Shown here one piece after another: positions 42,539 to 53,169 of a stretch of DNA of 64,000 nt (its first letter is position 1; every line of letters begins with the position of its first letter). Source of the DNA: Cercospora beticola (Eukaryota > Ascomycota > Dothideomycetes > Mycosphaerellales > Mycosphaerellaceae); assembly GCF_033473495.1 (NCBI RefSeq), contig NC_088939.1:3782001-3846000 (forward strand), read 5' to 3'. The translations under genes were made by a program, and so were the position numbers. The notes beneath the pieces are model-generated. The model was not told the origin of the DNA. It saw only the letters and a list, made by a program, of their open reading frames with translations, and made no database searches.

Positions 42539-45500
42539 CTACTGCTTCGTATCGCTGAACGCCATCTCCCTGAAGCCGGGTGGAACTTCCCAGCCGTGAG
42601 TCTGGCAAGCACGTATGTATCCCTCAGCACCCTCAACTGCACCGTAGTCACGGCTAGCTCCTCCCTCGAGGCGGGCAAAGGGCTCGCTTGCGATGTTCAT
42701 GCGGATCGACATCAGCACTGACTCCATCGACAGGACGCTCGACCAGCCAGTATTCGTCAGCATCTCCATGCACATCGCCCCTCCCATGACGATGTGGCCG
42801 CCTCCACCCTGTGCGAAGGTCTTGAAATGTGGGCGAATTACGCGAACGTATGGTGGCGTGAACGGGAAGTCTTTGTTGAAGCGAATTTCAAGAACAACGC
42901 TCTTGATGTCACGCTTCTTCATGTCCTCCGAAAGCGGTAGCTTCTTGCCATTGATCTCGATGGTGTGAAAAGAGTGTAGCTCCACGATCCATTGGTAAGC
43001 ATTGTCGATCTTTTCAACGTCAATGTACCACCCAAGATCCACCAGCGGCGTGGATTCTTGCACTTTTCGAAGTGACTGTAGCTCTTGCATGAGGCGCTTC
43101 GTTGCAGACGGAGTTGCGTAGGTGGGCATGGGCATGATAGGTAAAGTGCCAAAATCTAGCGAGCCTGGAACAAAGTCGGTCTTTGGTGGAGATACGACTT
43201 GCTTGGACAGTGAGTTCCCATTGACACGAGGCGCCTGAGATTCTTCGAGTTCGTCTTTCAAGAGGTCCCTGTCTTCTATGTCGGTCATGATGCTTTGCAC
43301 ATCATCGTCCTCGTCGATTACTACGGGGTCTGCAGCTTTACCACTGTACTTCTGCTTCGCAAACGCAAAAGACTTGATCTTCTTGGCCAGCGAGGGTGTG
43401 CCCGGCGGCGAAGCCGGTGCAGGCCTCTTTCCGGACTTGATTGCAGATGCAGGTATGACGATGGCCGAATTTCTATCAACACCAGTAGGAGTCCGAGCAG
43501 GATCCTGAGGATGAGGATTCTGGGGCATAACCTCTGGCCCGATCTTGACATTCTCATTCTTTGGCGCCACTTGTACAAAGAGGTACCGCGTTTGGATCCA
43601 GTCGAGTTGCTTGACCACATAATATGGATTCTGAGACTGGAATTCTGCTGGAGCATTGACAATTTCGTTCAGTGCCAAAGCCGACGATATCTTCAGAACA
43701 CTGCTTGGCCATGCTCCGCGGATGGTGGTGTTGGCTCCGTAACCATAATAGTTCATGCCAGAATATCCGGTGCTTGTGGAGGCATCTTTCGCGTGGTAGA
43801 CACCGTCCCCGTAAGCACGGCCGTGATCTGCGTTCTTGTAGTGCAAGCCTTCTCGAATGATCCCGTGCCAGTTGTACAGTGGCGATCCATGCCAGGCAAA
43901 GATGGTCTGATGCTGGAGTTTGAGACGGGTCGCAGTGTTGCGCACTTCGGTGATGAATCGCTGCTCTTTGTCTGGGGCACCCATCGCGAAGCGAAATTGC
44001 ATGTAGTCTTTCATACCATAACACCGCTCCTGCGTCTTTCCAAAGACAGTGGATGCTCCAGCAGTGGACACCGTTCCGTCACCCGTGACTGAGTCATTGC
44101 CATCAACTTGCATAATGCACGATCTGTTGCTTGCGATGATCCACCTCAGCAAGCTCAGAGCAGACGAGGAGATGCGATCCGACCAGCTCTGGAGATCGGC
44201 TGGTTGCCGCTTGATCAGATAGCTGCGCATTTCTGTTACCGCTGGTAGAGTATCCAGCAAGCGACAAATCGCGAGGCACTTGCCGTTAGCATCGAGACTG
44301 CTAAAGTCTTGCGCATACACCTGGAAAGTTGCGTTTACCCACTTCTCGGTCGCTTGCGCCGGGCTGCCACTTCTTGTTGATATGGGCGTCATGGTCGGTG
44401 TTTGCAGATCCCCGCCCTGCCCACGAGGATTTGTGCGCTGTTGGTTCAAGACGATTGGAGGATCAACAGAAATGGTAGGAAAATACGTGGTGTCAGAAAC
44501 TCGGCAATGCAGGTCTTGTCCTTCCATGGAAGAGGCATTGAGCAGAATCCAATCGCCTCGGCGAACAGGGCATGCGTCAGGTCGGTCGAAAAAAATCAGT
44601 TCGCGCGCAGCTTGGTCGAATCCAACTTCGAACACTGGAAATGGTTGGTTCTGGCGCTGAACCTTAGAAGGGCTCTCAGCCTTTGTGCCATGGCGTCCGG
44701 GAAGGTACTCGGAGCCCAGAGGATTGTAGTCGTTGGCGCCAACAGGGGGAACTGTCAGTGAGAGTCCATCAGGGAAGTCTTTCAGCTTCCGGTTCGCCGC
44801 GCTGCTGTAACAAAACGAGACCAACAGATCGACGACGTACGGCTGCGCGATCACTTCATGCTCGATGCTCGGCCCTAAGCCGATGGCCATGTACTGATAC
44901 AGACACAGTGGCTTGTCGCATACGTAGGGCTTGATTGCTTCAACGTCGGACTCCAACTTGCGGTGGCAGACCAAGCAGAAGTCGGTGCAGCGCACAAAGT
45001 GGCGCAGTGTAAACTGCATGGCGAGCAACGGAAAAGAAAACTGTACAACACCAGCGGCTTGATAGTGGTCTGCCCGTACAATTTCTGGAAGAGCATCATT
45101 GACCGGCTCTGGCACATACAGCTGGTCAGGAACCACATCGGCATTTGCTTGTGGGCCAGCAGTGGCCTGCATCTCGTCATACCAGCGCTCTGCGCCTCTC
45201 CAGTCCAATCCCATGCTTCGGGATCGAAGAATAGGCACGAAGCGCTCCTGCAGAAGTGCGTTCAATGGCTTCGAGATGAATGTGTCGCGGATCGACGAAT
45301 CCTCGGTGTCCAGTTCGTCAGCCGATGGTAGGTCCGTGCTGCTGATGCTGCTGCGCTCAGTCTTACGAACGTTTGTGAACGCTTTGATGGCTTCTTGTAT
45401 CGTCGGCTTTGGGCGCTTCCCTACTACCACCCGTATTGCAAGGTTGGGAGCCAAACGAAGTGCTTCGAAACCCTGCAACTGCTCGTTGGTCTTGTAGCCG

Positions 45501-46237
45501 TTGGGATATTGGATCAGCAGAGTCAGGTACTCATTGGGCTCGATCTGCCATGCTTGCATGGCTTCTTCTGAGATGCCGAGCTTTGCAATCCGAATGGCCA
45601 CGGCAACATAACTTGAGTTGCCGTCAAGCAGATGGCCCAGATGACCGACTTTGAAGCCCGCAGCCTTTGTGACGCGGAGATCATCGCGAATTCGCTGTCT
45701 GAACGTGCGGTCCGGAGTTGTGTGAACTGTCTTTGTGGCGAAGGCTGGATTGTGCGCAGGTGTGTCGACGTCGAATATTTCATGGTCCGAATCATAGACA
45801 TCGCCGTCGTCGTCGTCGTCGTCGTCGTCATCGACCATTTCCTCTTCCTCGTCCTCGTCGACCTCGTGCTGGTCCTCTAGCATTTGTGAGTCGCCGTCTT
45901 GGTCAGGCTGCACTCTACACAGTGTGCTGGCGACGATGTCAAGCATTTCGAACACCGTCTTCTTGTTGATGCCACGAATCGAGCCAAGAGCTGCACTGAT
46001 GTCTCGAGGGGCGTCCTCGCCACCAAAAATGTAGTATTCATGTGATTTAGGATAATCACCCAGGTCTGGGACCATGGCTGTCACAGTAACCGGTCCATCG
46101 GTCAGTGGAGTGGGCGCTCCTGCAAAAGAGAACTCGATCTGACCATCATCCTCGCCAGCACGAACTGCAGAAATTCCAGGAGGAAGTTGGCCGTTCTGAA
46201 CCTTTTCAAGGTCAGCCACAAATTGGCGGCGCGGCAT
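42539..46237 (-). CDS. PARP catalytic domain fused to a UBE2Q-like ubiquitin-conjugating domain
   Basis: Single exon, 1232 aa. Residues ~130-160 form a poly-Asp tract. A Cys cluster at ~420-460 (CTDFCLVCHRKL ... VCDKPLCLYQY) matches the zinc-like region preceding the PARP6/8 catalytic core. The PARP fold follows at ~775-900: FAWHGSPLYNWHGIIREGL gives the NAD-binding His, AYGDGVYHAKDAS the Tyr, and the third triad position is not Glu, which points to mono-ADP-ribosyl transfer. The C-terminal UBC domain is at ~1075-1210 (FPFTPPYVRVIRP, GGHIVMGGAMCMEMLTNTGWS), with Cys in MCMEML as the likely ubiquitin-accepting residue, as in UBE2Q. The fusion couples ADP-ribosylation to ubiquitin conjugation in one chain. 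Confidence 0.93.
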   Translation of the reverse strand: MPRRQFVADLEKVQNGQLPPGISAVRAGEDDGQIEFSFAGAPTPLTDGPVTVTAMVPDLGDYPKSHEYYIFGGEDAPRDISAALGSIRGINKKTVFEMLDIVASTLCRVQPDQDGDSQMLEDQHEVDEDEEEEMVDDDDDDDDDGDVYDSDHEIFDVDTPAHNPAFATKTVHTTPDRTFRQRIRDDLRVTKAAGFKVGHLGHLLDGNSSYVAVAIRIAKLGISEEAMQAWQIEPNEYLTLLIQYPNGYKTNEQLQGFEALRLAPNLAIRVVVGKRPKPTIQEAIKAFTNVRKTERSSISSTDLPSADELDTEDSSIRDTFISKPLNALLQERFVPILRSRSMGLDWRGAERWYDEMQATAGPQANADVVPDQLYVPEPVNDALPEIVRADHYQAAGVVQFSFPLLAMQFTLRHFVRCTDFCLVCHRKLESDVEAIKPYVCDKPLCLYQYMAIGLGPSIEHEVIAQPYVVDLLVSFCYSSAANRKLKDFPDGLSLTVPPVGANDYNPLGSEYLPGRHGTKAESPSKVQRQNQPFPVFEVGFDQAARELIFFDRPDACPVRRGDWILLNASSMEGQDLHCRVSDTTYFPTISVDPPIVLNQQRTNPRGQGGDLQTPTMTPISTRSGSPAQATEKWVNATFQVYAQDFSSLDANGKCLAICRLLDTLPAVTEMRSYLIKRQPADLQSWSDRISSSALSLLRWIIASNRSCIMQVDGNDSVTGDGTVSTAGASTVFGKTQERCYGMKDYMQFRFAMGAPDKEQRFITEVRNTATRLKLQHQTIFAWHGSPLYNWHGIIREGLHYKNADHGRAYGDGVYHAKDASTSTGYSGMNYYGYGANTTIRGAWPSSVLKISSALALNEIVNAPAEFQSQNPYYVVKQLDWIQTRYLFVQVAPKNENVKIGPEVMPQNPHPQDPARTPTGVDRNSAIVIPASAIKSGKRPAPASPPGTPSLAKKIKSFAFAKQKYSGKAADPVVIDEDDDVQSIMTDIEDRDLLKDELEESQAPRVNGNSLSKQVVSPPKTDFVPGSLDFGTLPIMPMPTYATPSATKRLMQELQSLRKVQESTPLVDLGWYIDVEKIDNAYQWIVELHSFHTIEINGKKLPLSEDMKKRDIKSVVLEIRFNKDFPFTPPYVRVIRPHFKTFAQGGGGHIVMGGAMCMEMLTNTGWSSVLSMESVLMSIRMNIASEPFARLEGGASRDYGAVEGAEGYIRACQTHGWEVPPGFREMAFSDTKQ

Positions 46238-47052
46238 GGTGAAAAAGTGCAGTCACGTCGCACAACGTGGGATTATCGAGGCGCACAAAACTTGGTGCGG
46301 CGAAGAATGAAAGGAGTGAGCGTCGTGTATCGAGAGATGCGTAGATGGAAACTGGCAGTCTTCTGCTGAACAGTGCGCTGAAATGTGTGCTGTGGTCCTG
46401 TCGAGTGGTGATTGATGAGCAGTCAGCGGTGCCAGCGTGCGCGCGCGGCTTGTGAATGTTCGAAATTGGTACACGTGGGTACTGCGTGGCCTCAGCGGAA
46501 GGCAACGCTGTTCTTGAAGACCGAGCGAGCGGGCTTCGGCTGTGTATCAAAGGGCAGGATCGAGTTTGTCTGTAGCCGCGATCAAAGTGAAGGTCGGTCT
46601 AGTCTGTGCGGCAGGTCCTGCATGTGTCAGTTTGCTGTTGCACAGCAGGCGGGCCTCCCGTGACGCTGGTGAAGCAAGACACGACCGCGCTGTTGTTCTC
46701 GAAGGTGAAAGGCGAACGTGAAGGGGAGCACACTCCGAGCCTGTTGAGAGGCGTCGAATGGCAAGTTGGTCCGTCTATCAACAGGCGACAGTCACCAACA
46801 CCCACTGGGAGTCAATATTCAGTCCGCAGCTCACCGGTGGCAGTGGCAGCAGGCCAGGCACAGCGCGGCAACGAGGCAGCGCGCGCGCATCCAAAGAGCG
46901 CGTTGTTGCCTGAAGCTTGATCCTCGTTGTGGAAGGAACGTGGCGCCAGCAACGGCCCGCCCCGCTTCATGCATGTGCAGATCAATCCATCTACCACGAA
47001 CGCGCTCAATGCTGTCACGGTGCTGTGTTCGTAACTGCAGACCGAGGCAACC
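46238..47052. other. Divergent promoter region, PARP-E2 and COG7-like genes
   Basis: 815 bp between two divergent ATGs. Overlapping frames on both strands lack domains. Holds the promoters and 5' leaders of both genes. Confidence 0.5.
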
Positions 47053-48090
47053 ATGGCCATCCCGACCGTCAAGTCGCCCGCTGGAAACACCGAGCCCAAG
47101 TCGTTGCATGTGGCCGATAGCAACGTCCAGCCCTTTCTCCAGCCCGACTTTGACCCAGTCGACTACCTGAATAGCACACTCCCGCCCCTCTCGCTGTCTT
47201 CCACGGCACAACGAGCCGGTAGAGCAGTCGCGTTGCCCGAACTCTCCTCGCAGCTCCAGACACTCCTGGCACAATGGAACGCACAGACGACGCGTCTGTC
47301 GAACACCTTGACCCAGCTCACCGATGAGATCATTCGGAGTGGCAGCAGGTTGGCTTATGAAGTGGAAGTGTTGCGGGGAGAGACACTCGGGTTGACCGAT
47401 ACCTTCGAGACTGGATTGAAGAAAGAACTTGAACTTTTCGTGCCGGGCAAGTCGGCAGAAGATGAGCAGATCACTCCACTTGGAGCAAACGAGCAGGAGA
47501 CGGGCAACATAGAAGCACGAAAGGATGCAGGAGAGGCCCCAGACAAGTCTATAGAACCCGAATTTCTCGAGAAGTTACGTCAGTTGACCACTGTCCGCGA
47601 GCGCCTCGATGCCGTCGTCAAGACCTTTGGTTCAGCTATGCAATGGCCATTGGCGCCTTCAGAAACCTCTTTGACCTCGTCCTTGATATCAGTCTCGGGC
47701 CCAGAGAGCAGCGATGATACCAGAACACGCGAAGAGAAGGGCAAAGAGTATGCCGAGAAGCTACGAAACGAAATCAACGACTTGCTGGCAATCGGAGCGG
47801 AGGGTCTCGATGCGGCTAATGCGCGAGTCGAGGAAATGCGAGGGCTTGCCGAGATATTCAAGGGCACGGCTGAAGAGAAGGCCCGACTTCACTTTGTCGA
47901 GTCCTTGCAGAAGACTGTGGATGACAAGCGGAAGGCGCTGGGTAGAACAACTGCAACGAACAACAAGACTGTTCCCGCGACTGCACGAGGTTACGACCTT
48001 CGATATGGCCAAGCGCCAAGCGAAGGTGGATCTGGATATGGCTTCTTACAGAATTTGAGAAATCTGAAGAACGAGGTGTACATGGACTGA
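47053..48090 (+). CDS. COG7-like Golgi tethering-complex protein (short fungal form)
   Basis: Single exon, 345 aa. The N-terminal FDPVDYLNSTLPPLS block, then AVALPELSSQLQTLLAQWNAQTTRLSNTLTQLTDEIIRSGSRLAYEVEVLRGETLGLTD, forms the extended helices that fungal COG7-like proteins carry. Further heptad-rich helices lie at ~185-210 and ~230-300. The C-terminus RGYDLRYGQ ... FLQNLRNLKNEVYMD is well conserved in tone. The COG complex tethers retrograde vesicles to the Golgi. The assignment rests on recognition of the N-terminal helical blocks; the protein is much shorter than animal COG7, so only the N-terminal interaction part is represented. Confidence 0.6.
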   Translation: MAIPTVKSPAGNTEPKSLHVADSNVQPFLQPDFDPVDYLNSTLPPLSLSSTAQRAGRAVALPELSSQLQTLLAQWNAQTTRLSNTLTQLTDEIIRSGSRLAYEVEVLRGETLGLTDTFETGLKKELELFVPGKSAEDEQITPLGANEQETGNIEARKDAGEAPDKSIEPEFLEKLRQLTTVRERLDAVVKTFGSAMQWPLAPSETSLTSSLISVSGPESSDDTRTREEKGKEYAEKLRNEINDLLAIGAEGLDAANARVEEMRGLAEIFKGTAEEKARLHFVESLQKTVDDKRKALGRTTATNNKTVPATARGYDLRYGQAPSEGGSGYGFLQNLRNLKNEVYMD

Positions 48091-48270
48091 GCGACAGATT
48101 ACGCCCTGCATTTTTACAGCTTTCGGTAGCTGCTCCGTGTTCAGACGGAGAACAGTACAAAATTGAACATCCGCAGTCAGGGCACAGAGAGCAACATAAA
48201 TCGAGCGGCGAAACACTTGCATTTCGAACAGAGAGGAGAGAACCTACATATGTGCCCGGCCGGCAAGCAC

Positions 48271-50146
48271 CTACAACTTCGCCTCGTCCAAACTTCGGAG
48301 GACCTCAGCCGCGCCTCGCTCACCCGATCTGACGGCTCCCTCCATATAACCTTTCCACTCGTAAGCCGTCTCTGTCCCCACAAAATGCAACTTGCCCGCC
48401 GGCTCCCTCAGCACTTTCTCAAACTTGGTCAATCCGCCAGGGCCCAGGACCGGACAAGGACAACCTTGGGACCACTGCTCGTTCCGCCAAATCTGCTCTT
48501 CAATATGAATCGGCTCTTCCACATGAGCGAACTTCCCGAAAAGTTTATGAATGTGTTCCAGCACCGCTTCCTCGCGCGCTTCGTCCGACAAGGCCATCCA
48601 GTCGCGAGCCGGCTGACCAACGATGAAGCACGTGAGACTGTAGTGCTTGTCGGCATCAACGCTGCTATCTCGCGTTACAACGCAAGGGCCTTTTGCGGAT
48701 TGGGACATTCCTGTGAGACCGTGCTTGCGCCACCAGGGAGACCGGTAGAACACGATCGATTTACAGTAATCCCCGAGTCTTGAAGATCTGGACAATTCGA
48801 GCTTTTCAACCGGCAGAGGCGGGCTGAACGTGATCTCCTGGTACAAAGGTGTCGGGACGGAGACGATCACTCTCGAAGCCTCGAAAACTCCTCTGGCAGA
48901 AGTGACTCGCACGCCTGCTCCTTGGATCTGCTCGATGCGACGAACGGGCGACATCAGGATGAGTGCGTCTTCTGGAAGTTCTGTGGCGAGAGATTTGCTG
49001 AACGATTGTGTCCCGGAATAAATCCGCAAATATTGGCCCCCATTCTTCTGGTCGGAGCGCATTTGCATGTATCCTCCGCCGGATTTGCAGTAGTCAAGGA
49101 AGTACAAGGCGCTCAGCTCAGAAGGCTCCACTCCTAGCATGGCGCGTGTACCGACTCGGAGAGCATTTATGGCATGTTCGCTGGGATTGAGGGTTTGCAG
49201 CCATTGTTCAAACGTTATATCATCGAGGTCTTTACGCAGCTTTTGGCCCGATGCAACTGGACTTGAGATGTCGATCTGCTGGCACGTCGCTTCGAAGATA
49301 TCCCGCACGCGAATGACATCTTCAATGTGAGCTTTGTCTGTTGCACTGGCGAGCAATTGGCCGTAAGGATGCGATTTGTGATTTCCAATGCCTTCGTCGC
49401 AGATAATGCTGCCATCGGTATTTTGGGTTATCAATTCCAATCCATCTACATACTGTTAGCAGTGGTACAGATGCAATCAGCAGATGGAATGGGTTCAACC
49501 TACATTTTCGAGCCAGAGCATACATCTTCGATTGATTCGTATCATTGATCCACGCGGCGCCTACATCACAGACACTGCCCTGTGCAGACCGCGACCATGT
49601 CTTTCCACCCACGCGATCACGAGCTTCCAAGACTTTGACTGCTTTCCCAGCTTTGTGCAGATCGACTGCGGCCTGAAGTCCACTCAAACCAGCACCTACT
49701 ACAACAACATCAACGCGCTCCGTTGCATGTTGAGGAATGGCAGCCGTCGCCTCAATCTCGAACAGAAATTCCGGCACGGCGAGCTGCTCGACGGGAATCA
49801 ACGTCGAAGCGGGCCGATGATCTCCCAGGAACTCCATCAAGATTGGTCGATGGCGTGGGCTCTTGGAGTCATAGTTGACAATATAGTAGTTGAGCTTCAG
49901 AATATCTTGTACGCGAGCTCCAGCTGCTTCGAGACATCGCCCGAGGTTGCTTATGGCGAGCTTGTACTGTTCCACAGGATCACTGGGTACGGTTCCATCT
50001 GGTCTTGCACCGATTTGGCCTGCCAATGTGACGATTGTGCAAGGCCCGTTGCTGTGGGTGACTGATGAATAGTACGGCGAGGTTCTGATGCCGTAGGGTG
50101 AGATCTTGGCAGCTCCAAAGGGCGGATCACTGGACTTGTTTGACAT
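48271..50146 (-). CDS. RidA (YjgF)-flavin amine oxidase fusion
   Basis: Exon 1 49504-50146 and exon 2 48271-49445, with a 58-nt intron 49446-49503 (GTAGGT..TGTAG, GCTAAC branch); the product is 605 aa. Residues ~1-135 are a RidA/YjgF/UK114 domain (VTLAGQIGARPDGTVPSD, AISNLGRCLEAAGARVQDILKLNYYIV, HRPASTLIPVEQLAVPEFLFEIEATA). From ~145 the FAD-binding amine oxidase starts with VVVVGAGLSGLQAAVDLHKAG and EARDRVGGKTWS. The splice joins ALAR-K to YGLELI in frame. Late motifs YEWKGYMEGAVRSGERGA close the FAD site. Amine oxidases release imines and RidA hydrolyses imines, so the two halves may act in sequence. Substrate amine unknown. Confidence 0.93.
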
Positions 50147-50835
50147 TTTTATGATTTCTGGAGCTGCACCAAAGATGGAAGTCTGCGGGAAAGCTATATA
50201 CTGTTATCAGTGCCGTGTGGCATTGCACGCAGTCGTACGAGCTCAGCTCTGAATTGAGGTGGAGCAGCTCTCGGGCCGTGGCGTTCTTCACTTCGGATCT
50301 CTTGGCGACATCTCGGCATATTCTTAAGCGTGGTGGTGAAGAGCACGATTATCTGTGGAAAGTCGTAATTCACGCGTTCGAAGGCCTTGAGATCACAAAC
50401 CTCGTTCACCCTTGGCATTCGCATATTTTTGTTTGGGACGACTTGTTCGAGCAATTGATGCAGCGAATTGTCTGGAATGGCGTTTGCCGATGCCAGCATC
50501 GAATCCTTGCCGTCCAGTATGCAATTGCCAATATTGCATGCTTCGGTGAAGTATTGCGTGGCGAGGCCAAAGCATCATGCAGGTGCAGGCGCAACTGTGT
50601 ATCGAGACGCGAAGTCGGGAAAGCACCTTCCCCATGACTGTACGTGTCGTGCTGCCTAGCCAAAACCACAGCAGTTCTCGCCCGTGAACATCAGCACACG
50701 CTACACAACCAAGAGCATCACAACGTCTTTGTACACAGGGAATACCATGGCGTCGCCAGGACCGGTGAGGAAGGTCGAGCATTGCCACCGAGTCTGAAAC
50801 TTGTTGGCTAACTGAATCAGCAGCCACCGCGATGC
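50147..50835. other. Divergent intergenic region, no gene seen
   Basis: Between the RidA-amine oxidase start and the next plus-strand start. Small frames without domains on either strand. Confidence 0.4.
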
Positions 50836-51396
50836 ATGTTATTCGAGCTCTCGGCTGAGTTACGCAACGTGATATACGAACAAGTGCTCATTATCTCCGA
50901 CTGTAACGATTACATCCAGCTCGAACCAGCGACAGGACTACAAGTGCCTGCCTTGCTGCAAGTCTGTCATCAAGTCCGCAACGAAGCGGCTCAGATGTAC
51001 TTCGAAGAAAACTTCTTCCAGCTCTGGCTCATGGGTTGCAGTCCAAGATTGCTATATGAATGGATTGAAATGGCCACGCGCTATGTCGGCCGCGCTTGTG
51101 TTGATGGCAAGCTCAACGACCGCTCAATCGACTACAACACGTATGATAACGAAGATCCGAGCAACATCATCCAGTGGTGTAAACTCGTTCGCGAAGGCAA
51201 GCTACCAGCATGGGACTGTAGCCCGGAGGATATCAAGTATGGTTCTGCGTGTCCCACTGTGGTCGCCGGTCAGCGGCTCGCGATGCAGATGAAATTCAGA
51301 CCATGGGCAGAGTTCGTTGCCGCTTTCGAACTACTTCACTACGCTGTTGAGGGCACGCGCGAGCAGATTATGACACTAAATTTGATTCGCTACTGA
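50836..51396 (+). CDS. 2EXR/F-box-like protein
   Basis: Single exon, 186 aa. The opening LFELSAELRNVIYEQVLI (residues 2-19) and LLQVCHQVRNEAAQMYFEENFFQLW (~40-65) are the paired blocks of the fungal 2EXR-like group. The rest is helical with Trp-rich patches. This is the third such gene in the window and the shortest N-terminally. Function unknown. Confidence 0.75.
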   Translation: MLFELSAELRNVIYEQVLIISDCNDYIQLEPATGLQVPALLQVCHQVRNEAAQMYFEENFFQLWLMGCSPRLLYEWIEMATRYVGRACVDGKLNDRSIDYNTYDNEDPSNIIQWCKLVREGKLPAWDCSPEDIKYGSACPTVVAGQRLAMQMKFRPWAEFVAAFELLHYAVEGTREQIMTLNLIRY

Positions 51397-52162
51397 AGTC
51401 TGGCATCGAATGGATGCCTCGGTGCTGGAGCTTTGAGTGGGCAGACATGATGGCCGTAGACATTGACCAAATGCTTGAGCGCCAGGCCGCATCGCGGCTA
51501 CTGCGAGAAATTCGATCTTTTAGGTGCAGAGGCGGCCATGCACGTTGAAAGATACACGGAATTGTCTTCGGGCCCCGGGTCCACACCAGGGCAGCCAGCT
51601 TACTCACGTCGCGGCTTTTGGCTCTATTCCGTCGGATGCAGAGGTGGAACCCGGTAGATGCAGTAGTTGCACAAGCCCATGAAGAATTGAACAACAATGG
51701 GCATTGGTAGCGAGTCGGAGCAATTCAGAACTTGTAAAAGTGAAGGAAAGTCTCGGCGCGTTCGGCTTTACTGGGAAGCAATGATCGGGTCCGAAGCTTG
51801 AAAGTAGGCGGTATGTTTCGAAGGCACGCGACATGTTCCCAAAGAAGACGGTGCGCCTTCAAAGCAGAAGTTACGGCTCGGCGTATTTATTTTCGGTACA
51901 ACGAACCAATGCTACTCATCAGAGGTCGAGTGAAAGAGACACATCTCGGCACATTCGGTTACTAATCTATGTCATCTGTACTGTCAGCCCTCATCTCAAA
52001 GTCGGGACCGAAAATGCTGATGATGTCGGAGTCCAGGCCGTTCGAGTACACATAAATCGGGAGGACGCAGAGTGTTCAAGTTCCCCAAGCAGGCAGGTTC
52101 CTCAGCACATTCCAGCTAATTCCATTCACTTCTTTCAAGTCCCGGCGACAAGCATAATCAAC
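51397..52162. other. Intergenic upstream of a small secreted protein gene
   Basis: No domain-bearing frame. A 175-codon plus frame (51833-52360) runs through the first exon and intron of the secreted-protein gene and is explained by it. Confidence 0.45.
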
Positions 52163-52473
52163 ATGCGTTTCACAGCATTTCTCGCGACTATCATCGCGTT
52201 GTTGACCTTCAGCTTTGCAGCTCCAATGCCACAGGTTAGCTCACTTCCAGGCCTGCTGTTGGACATGCTAACACGTGTCATTAGGGATCTGTTGACAGTA
52301 TGTCGACACTGGAAGCGCGTGGCATTGCTTCTCTGGCGCTCAAATTCATCAAGAAGATAAACCCGGCAAAGCCGCCGAGCCCCATGAAGCCAATCTCGCC
52401 GGCGATGAAAGCGGAGCACCAGCGGATGGAACTGCTTAGGAAACAGCCTTGGTACAAGGAGCCAACCAATTGA
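52163..52473 (+). CDS. Small secreted protein, Pro/Lys-rich, no cysteine in mature part
   Basis: Exon 1 52163-52234 and exon 2 52285-52473, with a 50-nt intron 52235-52284 (GTTAGC..ATTAG, GCTAAC branch); the product is 86 aa. Residues 1-20 are a clear signal peptide (MRFTAFLATIIALLTFSFAA) with cleavage expected near Ala20. The mature part is short, helical at first (LEARGIASLALKFIKKI), then Pro/Lys-rich (NPAKPPSPMKPISPAMKA), ending KQPWYKEPTN. There are no cysteines after the signal peptide, which is unusual for a fungal effector but fits a secreted peptide or a KEX2-type precursor. Function unknown. Confidence 0.72.
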
Positions 52474-53169
52474 GCTTCATCGAGGCTTGAAATGGTTTGT
52501 CAAGCTTGCTCCTTGGAAAATTCCATTCTGCTGACGTAGAATAGCTGGCTGGGACGAGGGACTGCGTTCGCCAAAAGAGCTCTGGTAGCCATAATCGCTG
52601 CAGCCTGAACAGGCCATTGTTCAGAGCATTCTAGTTTGCAGCAGAGTTAGAGATGGATCCGTTAACGGCTTTCTATTATACAGTGTCAGTCCAATAGTGG
52701 TCATTGTATCGGTGTAGAGAAAGTAGAATCGCTAGTATTTTTTCAGAGATAGGCTCTAGTACACTAGACTCTTATACTTAAACTCGATGCATCATCTTCT
52801 TCAATACAATGCTTTTCAGTCTGGTAAAGCATCTAATTGCACTTCGCTCGGTGTTTCGCAAGTCTCCAGTCGACAGGCAGGGTCGCCGGCCTTCCCATGT
52901 CAGTCTCGCTGTCTTATTGCATAGTGCCTCTCGCGTATCCATCGAGATGCCAACCGTCGCCATCAAATGTGTGACGAACACGAATGAGTTATCGCTGGAC
53001 ATGGATGCATAGGACAAGCAGACATGCACGAAGCCAGTGGACTTGGTAAAGTTGGTATGGAGTGAGGGTCTTGGCGCTTGTCGGCTTCGCCGCGGAGGTG
53101 ACTTGCTCCTTTCGATACCAATGCACGTGTAGCAGAAGAATGCTGTAGCAGCATCACACGACCAGCACA
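52474..53169. other. Intergenic, no gene seen
   Basis: AT-richer flank between the secreted-protein gene and the mL58 gene. Short frames only. Confidence 0.45.

Noticed and set aside
45790..45830. Trinucleotide repeat in the PARP-E2 gene as a separate repeat element
   Set aside because: It encodes the in-frame poly-Asp tract of the protein.
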